The translations under genes and the position numbers were made by a program. Below the pieces are notes generated by a model. The model worked only from the letters and a program-made list of their open reading frames with translations, had not been told where the DNA came from and did not search any database. A DNA stretch of 38,886 bases from an uncultured Pirellulaceae bacterium (GTDB lineage Bacteria; Planctomycetota; Planctomycetia; Pirellulales; Pirellulaceae): assembly GCA_905480545.1 (NCBI GenBank), contig CAJQQR010000275.1:1-38886 (forward strand). The letters are read 5' to 3'. Position 1 is the first letter of the stretch, and each line of letters starts with the position of its first letter. Positions 14,582 to 23,331 of the stretch are shown piece by piece.

Positions 14582-17185
14582 ATGCTACTGACTGGATTGC
14601 TGAATCGTCTGCGCAATGAAGTTCTTACAAATACTGAAACGCCACATTCAAAGGCAAACTCAACTCTCATAAACGGCGGTGACAAACGCCGGCCGATCGC
14701 GCTTGAATCTGAACGCTCATTAAGGGAAAATAGGTCTACTTCGCCAACGCCCGTTGGTCCCGCCCTTTCCCCCCAACAGATAATCTTGAGAACTCGCGCA
14801 ACATTCACGACTCTCTTCGTACTCCTATTTGTCGCCGTTTCGCACGGAGCCGATCGCAAGGGCATTCCGGATTTCGAGAAAGAAGTTTTGCCGATTTTGC
14901 AATCGCATTGCGTGCGCTGTCACGGTCCGCAGAAACAGGAATCTCGTATTCGACTGGACACACTTTCCACGGATCTGATCAACAATCGAGCTGCTGCCGA
15001 AAACTGGAATGAAGTATTAAACGTCCTTAATGGTGGCGAGATGCCGCCGGAAGATGAAAAGCAGTTGTCGAACGAGCAACGTTCGACGCTAACTGACTGG
15101 GTATCAAACGCAATCGATGTCGCGATTGAGGCTCAACGCAAAACGAGCGGACGAGTCGTACTACGCCGTCTGACTCGCAACGATTATCAAAACACGATGA
15201 CAGACCTGTTGGGCTTGGAGATGGACTACACTCGGGACCTGCCTCCCGACGCCGTTTCCGCAGACGGGTTTACGAACAACGGATCTTCACTTCGAATGTC
15301 GGCGATTCATCTCGAGTACTATCTCGCCACGGCGCGCAGGGCTCTAGAGCGTGTTATCGTAGAGGGCGAAGCGCCGCAAGTGTTTCAGCACGAATTCAAG
15401 GACGGAAACGTCGGAGGGTGGCTAGGAAATTCCGAGCGACATAATCGACTTGGACGCCAGCAAGAGTTTCTCGCCAAGATTCCGAAGGACTACCCGGAGG
15501 AAGGCGACTTCTTGTTGCGAGTCACGCTGACTGCCGATATCAAAAACGATGCAGGTTTCCCTCTATTGGAAGCTGCAGTTGGCTATCGCCCCGATACGCA
15601 AATTCTTTTTGGTGAATTCAATCTTGTCGAAGTAACGAAGTCTGAGGAACAAACGTTTGAATTTCGAGGTCGAATGGAAGATTTTCCATTGCCTGTTCGG
15701 GGTCAAGGGAAGTACCCGGGTTTGGTGATTCGACTTCGCAATCGCTATGACGACGGTTCCCCTCTGCCAAAAGGCAAGGGTGATAAAGCCCGCGGGAAGA
15801 TCTATCCCGAAGAGGCGCATCTTTCTTCTCTAACAATTAAGTCGTTGGAATTCCAATCTCCGTACTTTGAACAATGGCCGCCCGCGAGGCATCGTCAGTT
15901 GCTCTTCGATTCGCCGTTGCGTGAAGAAGATGAAGTCAAATACGTCACTGAAGTTTTGCAGAAATTCATGCGGCGAGCTTACCGGCGGCCGGTTGAAGAT
16001 GCCGAAGTGAAATTGATGGTAGACTTCTATCAGTCGATCCGCGATGACTTTCCGACCTTTGAAGCGGCGACACGAGAAACGCTGGCGATGGTCTTGATTC
16101 GTCCTGAGTTTCTCTATTTGCTGGAACCTGCTGGCGACAAGAAGCGAACAATTGGCGACTGGGAACTGGCGTCTCGCCTGTCCTATCTTCTTTGGAGTAC
16201 GATGCCCGATCAGCGTCTGACGGAATTGGCCGAGAAACACAAATTGAGAGATCCGAAAACGCTCGCCAAGGAAGTGGATCGCATGCTGCAGGATCCTCGC
16301 TCACGACGATTCGTCGATCAGTTCACCGAGCAATGGCTCCACCTGAATGTTCTCGATAGCGTCGCGATTGACAAGAAGTATTACCCTGGATTCGATGAGA
16401 ACTTGAAACAGGAAATGCGGTCAGAGACGCAACGGTTCTTTGGCGAGTTGCTGCGGGCCAACCAATCCGCGTTGAAACTGCTGGACTCCGATTTCGCGAT
16501 GATGAACGAACCGCTGGCAAAGCATTACGGAATCGAAGGCATCTTTGGCTTGGAGTTTCGGCGAGTTGCACTCAAACCAGAACAGCACAGGGGTGGTTTG
16601 TTGGGGCAAGCGAGTATTCTGTTGAGCAATTCGACCGGAGCAGACTCGCACGCGGTGCGGCGAGCGGTTTGGATACGTGATCGACTTCTAAACGACCCAC
16701 CTGCTCCACCGCCTGCGGATGTCCCGACATTGGACGAAGCTGATCCCGAGTTTCACAAACTGTCGATCCGCGAGCAGCTAGAGATTCATCGCAAGAACGA
16801 AGCTTGTGCAAGTTGCCATCGCAATATCGATCCATGGGGGATAGCGTTAGAGAATTTTGACGCCGTCGGACTATGGCGAGAAGAGGTTCGTCGCAAGGTC
16901 GGCAAAAATTTCAAGACACAGCCGGTCAATGCGCAAGACTCACTCCCCAACGGTAAAGAGCTATCGGGAGTCGACCAGTTAAAACAGCATCTGTCCAACG
17001 AACACAAGCTAGATTTCGCTAAATCGCTCGTATCTCGATTGCTGACTTACAGCCTAGGCCGTCGATTGGAGTTAAGCGATCATCAAGCCGTTGACGAAAT
17101 TACGAACAAGTGGCAATCGCAGGGGTTTCGCTTGCGAGATCTCGTGCAGAATGTGGTTGCCAGCGAACCATTTCAGGTAAAATGA
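14582..17185 (+). CDS. planctomycete-type c-type cytochrome protein (DUF1587/1592/1588/1585)
   Basis: The protein starts its mature part with FEKEVLPILQSHCVRCHG, a haem-binding CxxCH (Cys110, Cys113, His114). It continues with DUF1587 (LRRLTRNDYQNTMTDLLGL), DUF1592 (RRAYRRPVEDAEVKLMVDFY), DUF1588 (FTEQWLHLNVLDSV to RGGLLGQASILL) with a second CxxCH (Cys742, Cys745, His746 in ACASCHRNIDPWG), and DUF1585 at the C-terminus (LTYSLGRRLELSDH). The ATG at 14582 leaves 68 odd residues before the signal-like stretch TFTTLFVLLFVAVSHGA. A TTG at 14786 would start right before it and may be the true start. It is probably periplasmic and may take part in polysaccharide-linked oxidation, as inferred for this paralogous set. 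It is followed by a DUF1552 gene after 48 nt. Confidence 0.88.
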   Translation: MLLTGLLNRLRNEVLTNTETPHSKANSTLINGGDKRRPIALESERSLRENRSTSPTPVGPALSPQQIILRTRATFTTLFVLLFVAVSHGADRKGIPDFEKEVLPILQSHCVRCHGPQKQESRIRLDTLSTDLINNRAAAENWNEVLNVLNGGEMPPEDEKQLSNEQRSTLTDWVSNAIDVAIEAQRKTSGRVVLRRLTRNDYQNTMTDLLGLEMDYTRDLPPDAVSADGFTNNGSSLRMSAIHLEYYLATARRALERVIVEGEAPQVFQHEFKDGNVGGWLGNSERHNRLGRQQEFLAKIPKDYPEEGDFLLRVTLTADIKNDAGFPLLEAAVGYRPDTQILFGEFNLVEVTKSEEQTFEFRGRMEDFPLPVRGQGKYPGLVIRLRNRYDDGSPLPKGKGDKARGKIYPEEAHLSSLTIKSLEFQSPYFEQWPPARHRQLLFDSPLREEDEVKYVTEVLQKFMRRAYRRPVEDAEVKLMVDFYQSIRDDFPTFEAATRETLAMVLIRPEFLYLLEPAGDKKRTIGDWELASRLSYLLWSTMPDQRLTELAEKHKLRDPKTLAKEVDRMLQDPRSRRFVDQFTEQWLHLNVLDSVAIDKKYYPGFDENLKQEMRSETQRFFGELLRANQSALKLLDSDFAMMNEPLAKHYGIEGIFGLEFRRVALKPEQHRGGLLGQASILLSNSTGADSHAVRRAVWIRDRLLNDPPAPPPADVPTLDEADPEFHKLSIREQLEIHRKNEACASCHRNIDPWGIALENFDAVGLWREEVRRKVGKNFKTQPVNAQDSLPNGKELSGVDQLKQHLSNEHKLDFAKSLVSRLLTYSLGRRLELSDHQAVDEITNKWQSQGFRLRDLVQNVVASEPFQVK

Positions 17186-17233
17186 GGCGGCATGTGGATC
17201 GCGTGTTGAAACCATTGACCGTAAAGGAAACTC

Positions 17234-18583
17234 ATGGGTACTAAATCTTGGCATCTTGATCGACGTACATTTTTGATGGGAACCGGCGTGTCGTTGGGCC
17301 TTCCTTGGTTGGAATGTATGGCGGATGGGAAAACCCCGGATTCGAAAGTCACACCTCGACGCTTTGCAGCAATGTACTTCGGATTTGGCGTTGGGTTGCC
17401 CAACGAGAAAAGTGCCGAGGCAAAGTGGCGGTGGTTTCCCAATGGTGAAGGGAAGGATTTTCAGTTTACCGAAGTTCTTAAACCATTGGAGGCTCGGCGG
17501 GAGAACATCACCGTCTTGGGTGGTTTGTCACATCCTAATGGCAGAAAGATGGGCGGCCACGATACGGGTGACACGTTCTTGACAGGCGCTTTCCTCAACA
17601 ACAAATCTCTTCGCAACACAATATCGTTAGACCAGATTGCCGCGGAAGCGATTGGTGATCAGACTCGGTTTTCGTCGCTGGTGATGTCGACCGATGGAGG
17701 TGTTGGGGAACCGACTAGGTCGAGTACTCTTTCGTACGACGGCAAAGGGAGACCAATTCCGGCGTTAAACCAACCCCAACAGATTTTTGATCGCTTTTTC
17801 GGCGCCGGTGATGCCGACACGATTGCAAAGCGGCGGCGGTTAAAGAGTGCTGCCGGGATGCTGGATCGCGTGCTGGAGGATTCTAAGTCGCTCCGTTTAC
17901 GGTTGGGGAAGGAGGACCAAAGCAAGTTGGACGAATACCTGTCTTCTGTGCGACAAATTGAAGAGCGAGTTCAACGGTCTCAGAAGTGGCTGGAGATTCC
18001 GCGACCCGAGCTGCGAGACGAAGAACTCGATATGCTGAAGCTGGACGCCGATGACAAGGCGCCACAGCTTTTCATTCAAACAATGTACGATCTGATTTAT
18101 TTGGCATTCAGGACGGACTCGACACGTGTTGCGACTTATCAAATCACGAACATGGCGGATGCCTCATCGAAGGCTGCAAAGTTCCCGCAACTCGAAGGCT
18201 TCAAAGGATCTTTGCACAGCTTGGCTCACGGCTGGAATAAGCCGAAGGGAGCCGAACAGCTTGGCAAATGGGACCAATTCATGGCCCAGAAATTCGTAGA
18301 CTTTCTCGGAAAGCTAGAAAGTGCCAAGGAAGAGAACGGCTCGGTCCTGGACAACTCGGTCATACTCTACGGCAGCAGCAACAGCACAACGCATAACAAC
18401 GATAACTATCCGCTCGTGTTAGCTGGTGGAAATCAGCTTGGAATCAAGCATGGTCGGTTCTTAAAATTTAATCGCGATACACCGCTCTCAAATCTGTTCG
18501 TGACCGTACTCAATAGCATCGGAGTCGAGCGTCCCAACTTCGCCGACAGCAGTGGGGAAATGACAGAATTGCAAAGAGGCTAG
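17234..18583 (+). CDS. DUF1552 protein with Tat leader
   Basis: The 449-residue protein starts with a twin-arginine leader (DRRTFLMGTGVSLGLPWLE). It then shows the DUF1552 landmarks: PRRFAAMYFGFGVG, a conserved GGLSHPNG-MGGHDTGDTFLTGA segment, SSLVMSTDGG, and near the C-terminus YGSSNSTTHNNDNYPLVLAGG. DUF1552 proteins are the regular partner of the DUF1592-type cytochromes in planctomycetes and related to sulfatase/DUF1501-like folds; the reaction is unknown. The gene lies 48 nt downstream of the cytochrome gene on the same strand, so a two-gene operon is likely. Confidence 0.88.
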   Translation: MGTKSWHLDRRTFLMGTGVSLGLPWLECMADGKTPDSKVTPRRFAAMYFGFGVGLPNEKSAEAKWRWFPNGEGKDFQFTEVLKPLEARRENITVLGGLSHPNGRKMGGHDTGDTFLTGAFLNNKSLRNTISLDQIAAEAIGDQTRFSSLVMSTDGGVGEPTRSSTLSYDGKGRPIPALNQPQQIFDRFFGAGDADTIAKRRRLKSAAGMLDRVLEDSKSLRLRLGKEDQSKLDEYLSSVRQIEERVQRSQKWLEIPRPELRDEELDMLKLDADDKAPQLFIQTMYDLIYLAFRTDSTRVATYQITNMADASSKAAKFPQLEGFKGSLHSLAHGWNKPKGAEQLGKWDQFMAQKFVDFLGKLESAKEENGSVLDNSVILYGSSNSTTHNNDNYPLVLAGGNQLGIKHGRFLKFNRDTPLSNLFVTVLNSIGVERPNFADSSGEMTELQRG

Positions 18584-18876
18584 TAAAATCATCGTCGGTC
18601 AGATGGGGCTCCCGTCAGACGCAGCGGGGTACGCGTGGCAAGTTCTTCTAACCTGGTATTGAAGATCGCTTTGGGGCACGTGGTGCGAAAACGACGAAAC
18701 GGATGCAGGACTGATTGTCGTTTTGTGAATGACTCATCAGCATCGATGCTAACCATCAGTTCACGCAATTTGCAATCGTTCTTGTTTGGGTTCTTCTGCA
18801 AAATTTGTGGTGAATTTTGGAAAAGTGTTCAAGCAAAAAATCGCTGGGTGGAAGTTTACAAAACTTGGATTCCCTT

Positions 18877-19260
18877 TTAAGTGACACGATAAACCCGCCG
18901 TTTTTGCCTTCGTCGGAGCCAGCCATCGTTTGCTCGCCAGAATCTTGGCACACGATGCTGGATTCGTAAGACGGCAAAAACATTGCCTTTGTTGGAAAGC
19001 CGGAGGAAGGTGTTTTCATCGCAAAATTGACCCTCACCAAAAACTTGGCAGAAGAACCCTTTTTCGAAACACTTAAAAGAAGATGAATCAGCGTAGTTCG
19101 TCTTTTGTCGCATGGCATACCCTAAAAGCATGGCATACCCAACAAGATTGGTGAGTAGGTTCTCGGTAACTTCAGCATCACCTTCCAAGGGCAAATTCTT
19201 GAGACATTCAACAATAACTCCATCAGGGTGAACAGTGATCTGCACCCGAAAAAACAGCAA
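18877..19260 (-). CDS. hypothetical protein, possibly degenerate
   Basis: The frame is open from about 19340 to 18877, but there is no ATG at its 5' end; a TTG at 19260 is the first usable start. The translation has natural-looking stretches (QITVHPDGVIVECLKNLPLE, GDAEVTENLLTNLVGYAM, EGQFCDENTFLRLSNKGNVF). A local duplication VGYAMLLGYAM is caused by the 18-bp DNA repeat at 19110-19145. I do not recognise a family. It may be a remnant whose start was lost. Confidence 0.3.
   Translation of the reverse strand: MLFFRVQITVHPDGVIVECLKNLPLEGDAEVTENLLTNLVGYAMLLGYAMRQKTNYADSSSFKCFEKGFFCQVFGEGQFCDENTFLRLSNKGNVFAVLRIQHRVPRFWRANDGWLRRRQKRRVYRVT
19110..19145. repeat. 18-bp tandem duplication, diverging
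   Basis: GCATGGCATACCCTAAAA followed by GCATGGCATACCCAACAA; 15 of 18 identical. Confidence 0.85.
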
Positions 19261-19411
19261 CTGGCCATGTCCCGATTTCTGCCTTTCAGTCTTTAATCCT
19301 ACAATGAAGAACGTATAACAAATCTTATGGCACTACCTATGAAAGTTACAGAAAAACGGTTTATAGTTGAACGAAAATCGAAACGAATACACATGCTGAG
19401 GAACAACAATT

Positions 19412-20995
19412 GTGACACAGAAGCACGAGATACTACTTCAAGATGAAACACCAAATGAAAACCGACGATGTTTTCTAAAAACCGCAGCAACGCTTTCTAC
19501 CGCCTGCTTACCAGCTCTGCTTGATACCAAGACGTTGCACGCCGGATCTTCAGAGGACGAACTAGCATATCTCGACGCCACCGAGGCAATCAGACGTTTC
19601 AAAGCGGGGGTGCTTTCCCCTGTTGATCTCCTGAAGGCTCAAATCGCTCGGATCGAGAGGTATAACCCCAGCATCAACTGCATTACGCACCGGCATTTTG
19701 AGCAAGCGATTAAGGCGGCGGAAGAATCCGAAAGCCGATACCGCACAGGAAATGCTCGCGATCTTGAAGGCATTCCCGTTGCCATCAAAGACGAAAACGA
19801 AGTCGAAGGCTGGCAGGTAACGATGGGCAGCATGTTGCTGAAGGACGCAGAACCGGCGGAAGAAGATGCGCCTATTATTGACTTTCTCAAAAAAGCGGGT
19901 GCGGTACTCCACATCCAAACAACGGTTCCCGAGTTTTATTTGGGGCCTCATACCGCGACACGCCTCTGGGGTGTCACTCGCAATCCATGGAATCTTCAAT
20001 ACACGCCCGGAGGTTCATCGGGTGGATCGGCGGCAGCGCTCGCCGCCGGCTTCACCACCCTAGCAACCGGTTCAGATATGGGTGGATCGATACGCATTCC
20101 ATCGGCTCAATGTGGTTTATATGGATTCAAGCCTCCTTTCCAGCGAGTCCCTACATCGGAAACCAGCTACGAAAGTCTGGGGCCGATGGCCCGTAACTTG
20201 ACGGACATGCTGCTGATGCAAAACGTGATAAGTGGTCCGCATCCCCACGCTCATGCATCGTTGAGGCCAAAGCTTGAATACCCGCTTGAGTACTCACCGC
20301 CGACCGGAATGAGAGTCGTTATCGATCATGCTCGCGGAATTGGACCGTCCGATTCCGAGGTCGATCAAGCCATGCAGATCACGATTTCTCGGCTCAAGAA
20401 ATTGGGTTGCGAAGTGGTCGTTAAGGATCTCCAGTTTAAGTACCAGGGTGACTTCCCCACCTGGGCAAAGGGACTGCTTTCCTCATCACTTGGAATGATG
20501 ATCGAAGCGGCTGCCAAACGTCCTGACGACATTACGCCTTACGTCCGTGAATTCGTCAATAAGTTCCAAGGTCAACTTGGACCTCGCCAAGTCAGCGAGG
20601 CCGAACAATTACAATCGCAATACCAACGGTGCATTCAGAAAGAAGTTTTCACCGGGGGATTTGATGCTATTGTCATGCCTACAATGTTGACGCCTTACGT
20701 CCCCGCCGACTGGTATACGTCGCAGGAAAAGCACTTCGTCTACATCAATGGAAAAAAACAGAAAAACACATGGGCATTCATGGCCACCTGGATCTGGAAC
20801 ATGCTGGGCCGTTACCCGGTCATGAATATGCCGGTACAGGTGGGGAAATCAAACATGCCATTGGGAATTCAGATTATTGGCAACACGTTTGACGATCTGA
20901 CTTGCATGAAACTTGCCGCTGGGCTCGAAAAAGTGACGCCACCCTTATTTGCGGGAAATCGCAAGCCAAACTTCGAGGAAATCAATGCCCGTTGA
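19412..20995 (+). CDS. amidase-signature hydrolase with Tat-like leader
   Basis: The 527-residue protein has the amidase signature: Lys126 (VAIKDE), the Gly/Ser motif GGSSGGSAAALAAGF with the cis-Ser at 202/203, and nucleophile Ser226 in DMGGSIRIP. These form the Ser-cisSer-Lys triad that hydrolyses amide bonds. An N-terminal segment NRRCFLKTAATLSTACLPALL looks like a twin-arginine export signal. The substrate (aryl, fatty-acid or other amide) is unknown. The start is a GTG at 19412 with an AGGA about 10 nt upstream. It is monocistronic. Confidence 0.88.
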   Translation: MTQKHEILLQDETPNENRRCFLKTAATLSTACLPALLDTKTLHAGSSEDELAYLDATEAIRRFKAGVLSPVDLLKAQIARIERYNPSINCITHRHFEQAIKAAEESESRYRTGNARDLEGIPVAIKDENEVEGWQVTMGSMLLKDAEPAEEDAPIIDFLKKAGAVLHIQTTVPEFYLGPHTATRLWGVTRNPWNLQYTPGGSSGGSAAALAAGFTTLATGSDMGGSIRIPSAQCGLYGFKPPFQRVPTSETSYESLGPMARNLTDMLLMQNVISGPHPHAHASLRPKLEYPLEYSPPTGMRVVIDHARGIGPSDSEVDQAMQITISRLKKLGCEVVVKDLQFKYQGDFPTWAKGLLSSSLGMMIEAAAKRPDDITPYVREFVNKFQGQLGPRQVSEAEQLQSQYQRCIQKEVFTGGFDAIVMPTMLTPYVPADWYTSQEKHFVYINGKKQKNTWAFMATWIWNMLGRYPVMNMPVQVGKSNMPLGIQIIGNTFDDLTCMKLAAGLEKVTPPLFAGNRKPNFEEINAR

Positions 20996-21306
20996 TCTAA
21001 CCTACACCCGCAACGTACTTCCACAAAAACCACGCAAAAAGATAACACGCATAGAATTCGATCTTGCGTCCCTGCTCGCTGGCTTTGCGAAAAGAGAGCG
21101 AATGATTTCAAACAATTTTGCGTGATGTGGTTCAATTCGCCAATTGATTGAGTATACCCTCCTAACAGTTCGGGATTGCAGCGCAAGATTGCGATGAAGA
21201 CAAATCAGTGAGTAAATTAAAAAAGGGTGTCAGGAAAAACGGTGTCATAAAAAAGGGTGTCAGGAACCGTTTATTGCCTTGTCACCTTTTTTCCGAAATT
21301 TTTGGG
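20996..21306. other. spacer with repeated GGGTGTCAGG elements
   Basis: No gene. It contains the repeated GGGTGTCAGG block at 21218-21265 and its inverted partner near 21280-21294. Confidence 0.5.
21218..21294. repeat. TAAAAAAGGGTGTCAGGA direct repeat with inverted partner
   Basis: The 18-mer TAAAAAAGGGTGTCAGGA occurs at 21218-21235 and again at 21248-21265, 30 bp apart, with GGTGTCA in between. TTGTCACCTTTTTT at about 21280-21293 is its near-complement, so the block can fold. GTGTCAGGAACC-type repeats are common in planctomycetes and in other bacteria near REP-associated (Y1) transposases; no such transposase is here. Confidence 0.75.
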
Positions 21307-21795
21307 TCACCCGTTTTGACCGATCGAGCGAAGCAGTTGTTGACAACGATTGTCTATTTGACTTTTCAATACGATCGCGGTTGATGTCCGTGCAATATCG
21401 GGGATCGAAAGTATGCTTTCCAAAACATCCATCAAATGCTGATTGGAACGAGCCGCGACCAGACAGAGCATATCTCCCTGAGCAGCCACCGAATGCACCT
21501 CCACGACTTCGTCGATTTTGCCGAGCGGTTCAACAACAGAATCGATCTGACCTTCTTTGACCTCGACAGTGACGTAGGCCCTTACGTGATACCCGAGAGC
21601 CTCAAGATTCAGATTGGCGGTGAAGCTCCGTATCACCCCCGCCGCAACAAGCCGGTCGATCCTGGCCTGCACTGTTCCGCGTGCGATGCCCAAGCGACGA
21701 GACAACTCGAGCACCCCAACCCGCGCATTGGAATGAAGTGCCTCCAAAAGTGATGCATCCAAACGGTCGATTTTGAAGTCAGATTGTCCAGGCAT
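21307..21795 (-). CDS. Lrp/AsnC-family transcriptional regulator
   Basis: The protein has an N-terminal winged helix (DASLLEALHSNARVGVLELS, then RRLGIARGTVQARIDRLVAA) and a RAM ligand-binding domain (AYVTVEVKEGQIDSVV, then GDMLCLVAARSNQHLMDVL). The longest frame begins at a TTG at 21804; the ATG at 21795 is preferred. It is transcribed divergently from hppD, and a palindrome lies between them. AsnC-type regulators (HpdR/BkdR-like) often control adjacent aromatic-amino-acid catabolic genes with the amino acid as ligand, so it probably senses tyrosine, phenylalanine or 4-hydroxyphenylpyruvate. Confidence 0.88.
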   Translation of the reverse strand: MPGQSDFKIDRLDASLLEALHSNARVGVLELSRRLGIARGTVQARIDRLVAAGVIRSFTANLNLEALGYHVRAYVTVEVKEGQIDSVVEPLGKIDEVVEVHSVAAQGDMLCLVAARSNQHLMDVLESILSIPDIARTSTAIVLKSQIDNRCQQLLRSIGQNG

Positions 21796-21825
21796 GTGCG
21801 ACAAAACGCATTTAAGTTAAACAAA

Positions 21826-21840
21826 ATGTACATTATACAT
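21826..21840. promoter_or_regulatory. palindromic operator candidate for the AsnC regulator
   Basis: ATGTA-CATTA-TACAT is a perfect 5-bp inverted repeat in the AT-rich gap between the divergent regulator and hppD genes, 31 bp upstream of the regulator start. Size and symmetry fit Lrp/AsnC half-sites; binding is inferred. Confidence 0.45.
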
Positions 21841-22025
21841 AGATTGTTTGATCAAATATGACCCAAAAGATATAATTTTTCAAGCGTTTTGCCGATTGCG
21901 CGAACGGCGGCAACACACCGTATCGAGTGTGACGCTTCTTGAATAATCCGGCAAACGCCAGCTCTGAAAACCAACAACGCGATCCATCCCCGCGATTTCA
22001 AGAACGACACCTACAGGAGATAACC

Positions 22026-23135
22026 TTGGGACCTTTTCCACACCGAGCGCCACGCGCCACGATCAGTCAAGAAAATCCAGCCGGAACGGATGGCTTCGAG
22101 TTTGTCGAGTTTGCGCATCCAGACCCACAGGTGCTGCGGGACCTGTTTTCGTCGATGGGTTATACGCACGTCGCCACACACAAATCCAAAGCGGTTGAGG
22201 TATGGCAGCAAGGCGATATTTCCTATTTGATTAATGCTGAGCCTCAAACCCACGCGGCAGATTTTATTGAAGCTCATGGGCCATGTGCACCTTCAATGGG
22301 ATGGCGAGTTGTGGACGCAGAACATGCTTTCAAACATGCAGTGGAGCGGGGAGGCAAACCTTATGAGGGCACTGGCAAAGTCCTTGATGTGCCTGCCATT
22401 GTCGGCATTGGTGGATCCTTGATTTACTTTATCGAACAGTATCACGAATCGAGTCCATTCAACGAAGAATTCGATTGGATCACTTCGGCCAATCCTGCAG
22501 GCGTGGGCTTTTATTATCTTGACCACCTGACACACAACGTGTTCCGGGGGAATATGGACAAGTGGTTCAAGTTCTACGGCGACCTGTTCAACTTCCGTGA
22601 AATTCGCTTCTTCGATATCCAAGGAAAATTCACTGGACTCTTGAGCCGCGCCCTGACCTCTCCGTGTGGACGTATCCGCATTCCGATTAACGAAGATCGC
22701 GGCGAAACTGGACAGATTGTTAACTATCTTAAAAAGTATAATGGCGAAGGGATTCAGCATATTGCGGTTGGAGCGAGGAATGTCTACGACTCTGTCGATT
22801 CGATTTCAAAACGGGGCGTAAGGTTCATGCCAGGCCCACCGGACGCTTATTACACAATGTCACATGATCGGGTCCCTGGGCACGATGAACCGATCGAGCG
22901 GATGAAAAAGCATGGAATCCTAATCGATGGTGAAGGCGTTGTTGATGGCGGAGAAACCAAAATCCTCTTGCAGATATTTTCCAAAACAGTAATTGGCCCA
23001 ATCTTCTTTGAGTTCATTCAACGCAAAGGAGACGATGGATTCGGCGAAGGCAACTTCAAAGCCTTGTTCGAGTCAATTGAAGCCGATGAAATGGCCAAGG
23101 GTGAATATGGTGATCAGGTCGAGGCGAATTCGTAA
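22026..23135 (+). CDS. hppD: 4-hydroxyphenylpyruvate dioxygenase
   Basis: The enzyme converts 4-hydroxyphenylpyruvate to homogentisate with Fe(II) and O2. It shows GFEFVEFAHPDP at the start, metal ligand His in YYLDHLTHNV, second His in GIQHIAVG and Glu in IFFEFIQRKG, and the long VGI- and FTGLLSRALTSPCGRIRIP-type segments of the family. The open frame extends back to a TTG at 21939. However, a perfect AGGAG followed by 6 nt precedes a TTG at 22026, which gives the normal family length of about 369 residues, so I choose that start. Its product is used by homogentisate dioxygenase encoded 193 bp downstream; the divergent AsnC regulator probably controls both. Confidence 0.93.
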   Translation: MGPFPHRAPRATISQENPAGTDGFEFVEFAHPDPQVLRDLFSSMGYTHVATHKSKAVEVWQQGDISYLINAEPQTHAADFIEAHGPCAPSMGWRVVDAEHAFKHAVERGGKPYEGTGKVLDVPAIVGIGGSLIYFIEQYHESSPFNEEFDWITSANPAGVGFYYLDHLTHNVFRGNMDKWFKFYGDLFNFREIRFFDIQGKFTGLLSRALTSPCGRIRIPINEDRGETGQIVNYLKKYNGEGIQHIAVGARNVYDSVDSISKRGVRFMPGPPDAYYTMSHDRVPGHDEPIERMKKHGILIDGEGVVDGGETKILLQIFSKTVIGPIFFEFIQRKGDDGFGEGNFKALFESIEADEMAKGEYGDQVEANS

Positions 23136-23280
23136 ACTGGTCTTTGCGGGTCGTGGCCAGGCAATAATCTCTTGGCCGATCGGTAATTATCCCCAGCCCT
23201 ATTCCAAAAGTGTTAGCGTCCCGGAGAATTCGGCAAAGTAGTTTCTGGCCCGATGGTCACTGGGCTGAAAAAACTCTGCT

Positions 23281-23306
23281 GGCAAATTCCGGAAGGCAAA
23301 TTCCGG
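23281..23306. repeat. 14-bp tandem duplication
   Basis: GGCAAATTCCGGAA then GGCAAATTCCGG(GA); it lies in the leader between hppD and hmgA. Confidence 0.85.
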
Positions 23307-23331
23307 GACACCCTCAATTGTTGAACGAGTG

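Larger units (their letters stand above)
18584..19411. other. spacer with a possible degenerate gene
   Basis: About 830 bases. The minus strand holds one long open frame (see 18877-19260). An 18-bp tandem duplication lies at 19110-19145. Nothing else recognisable. Confidence 0.4.
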
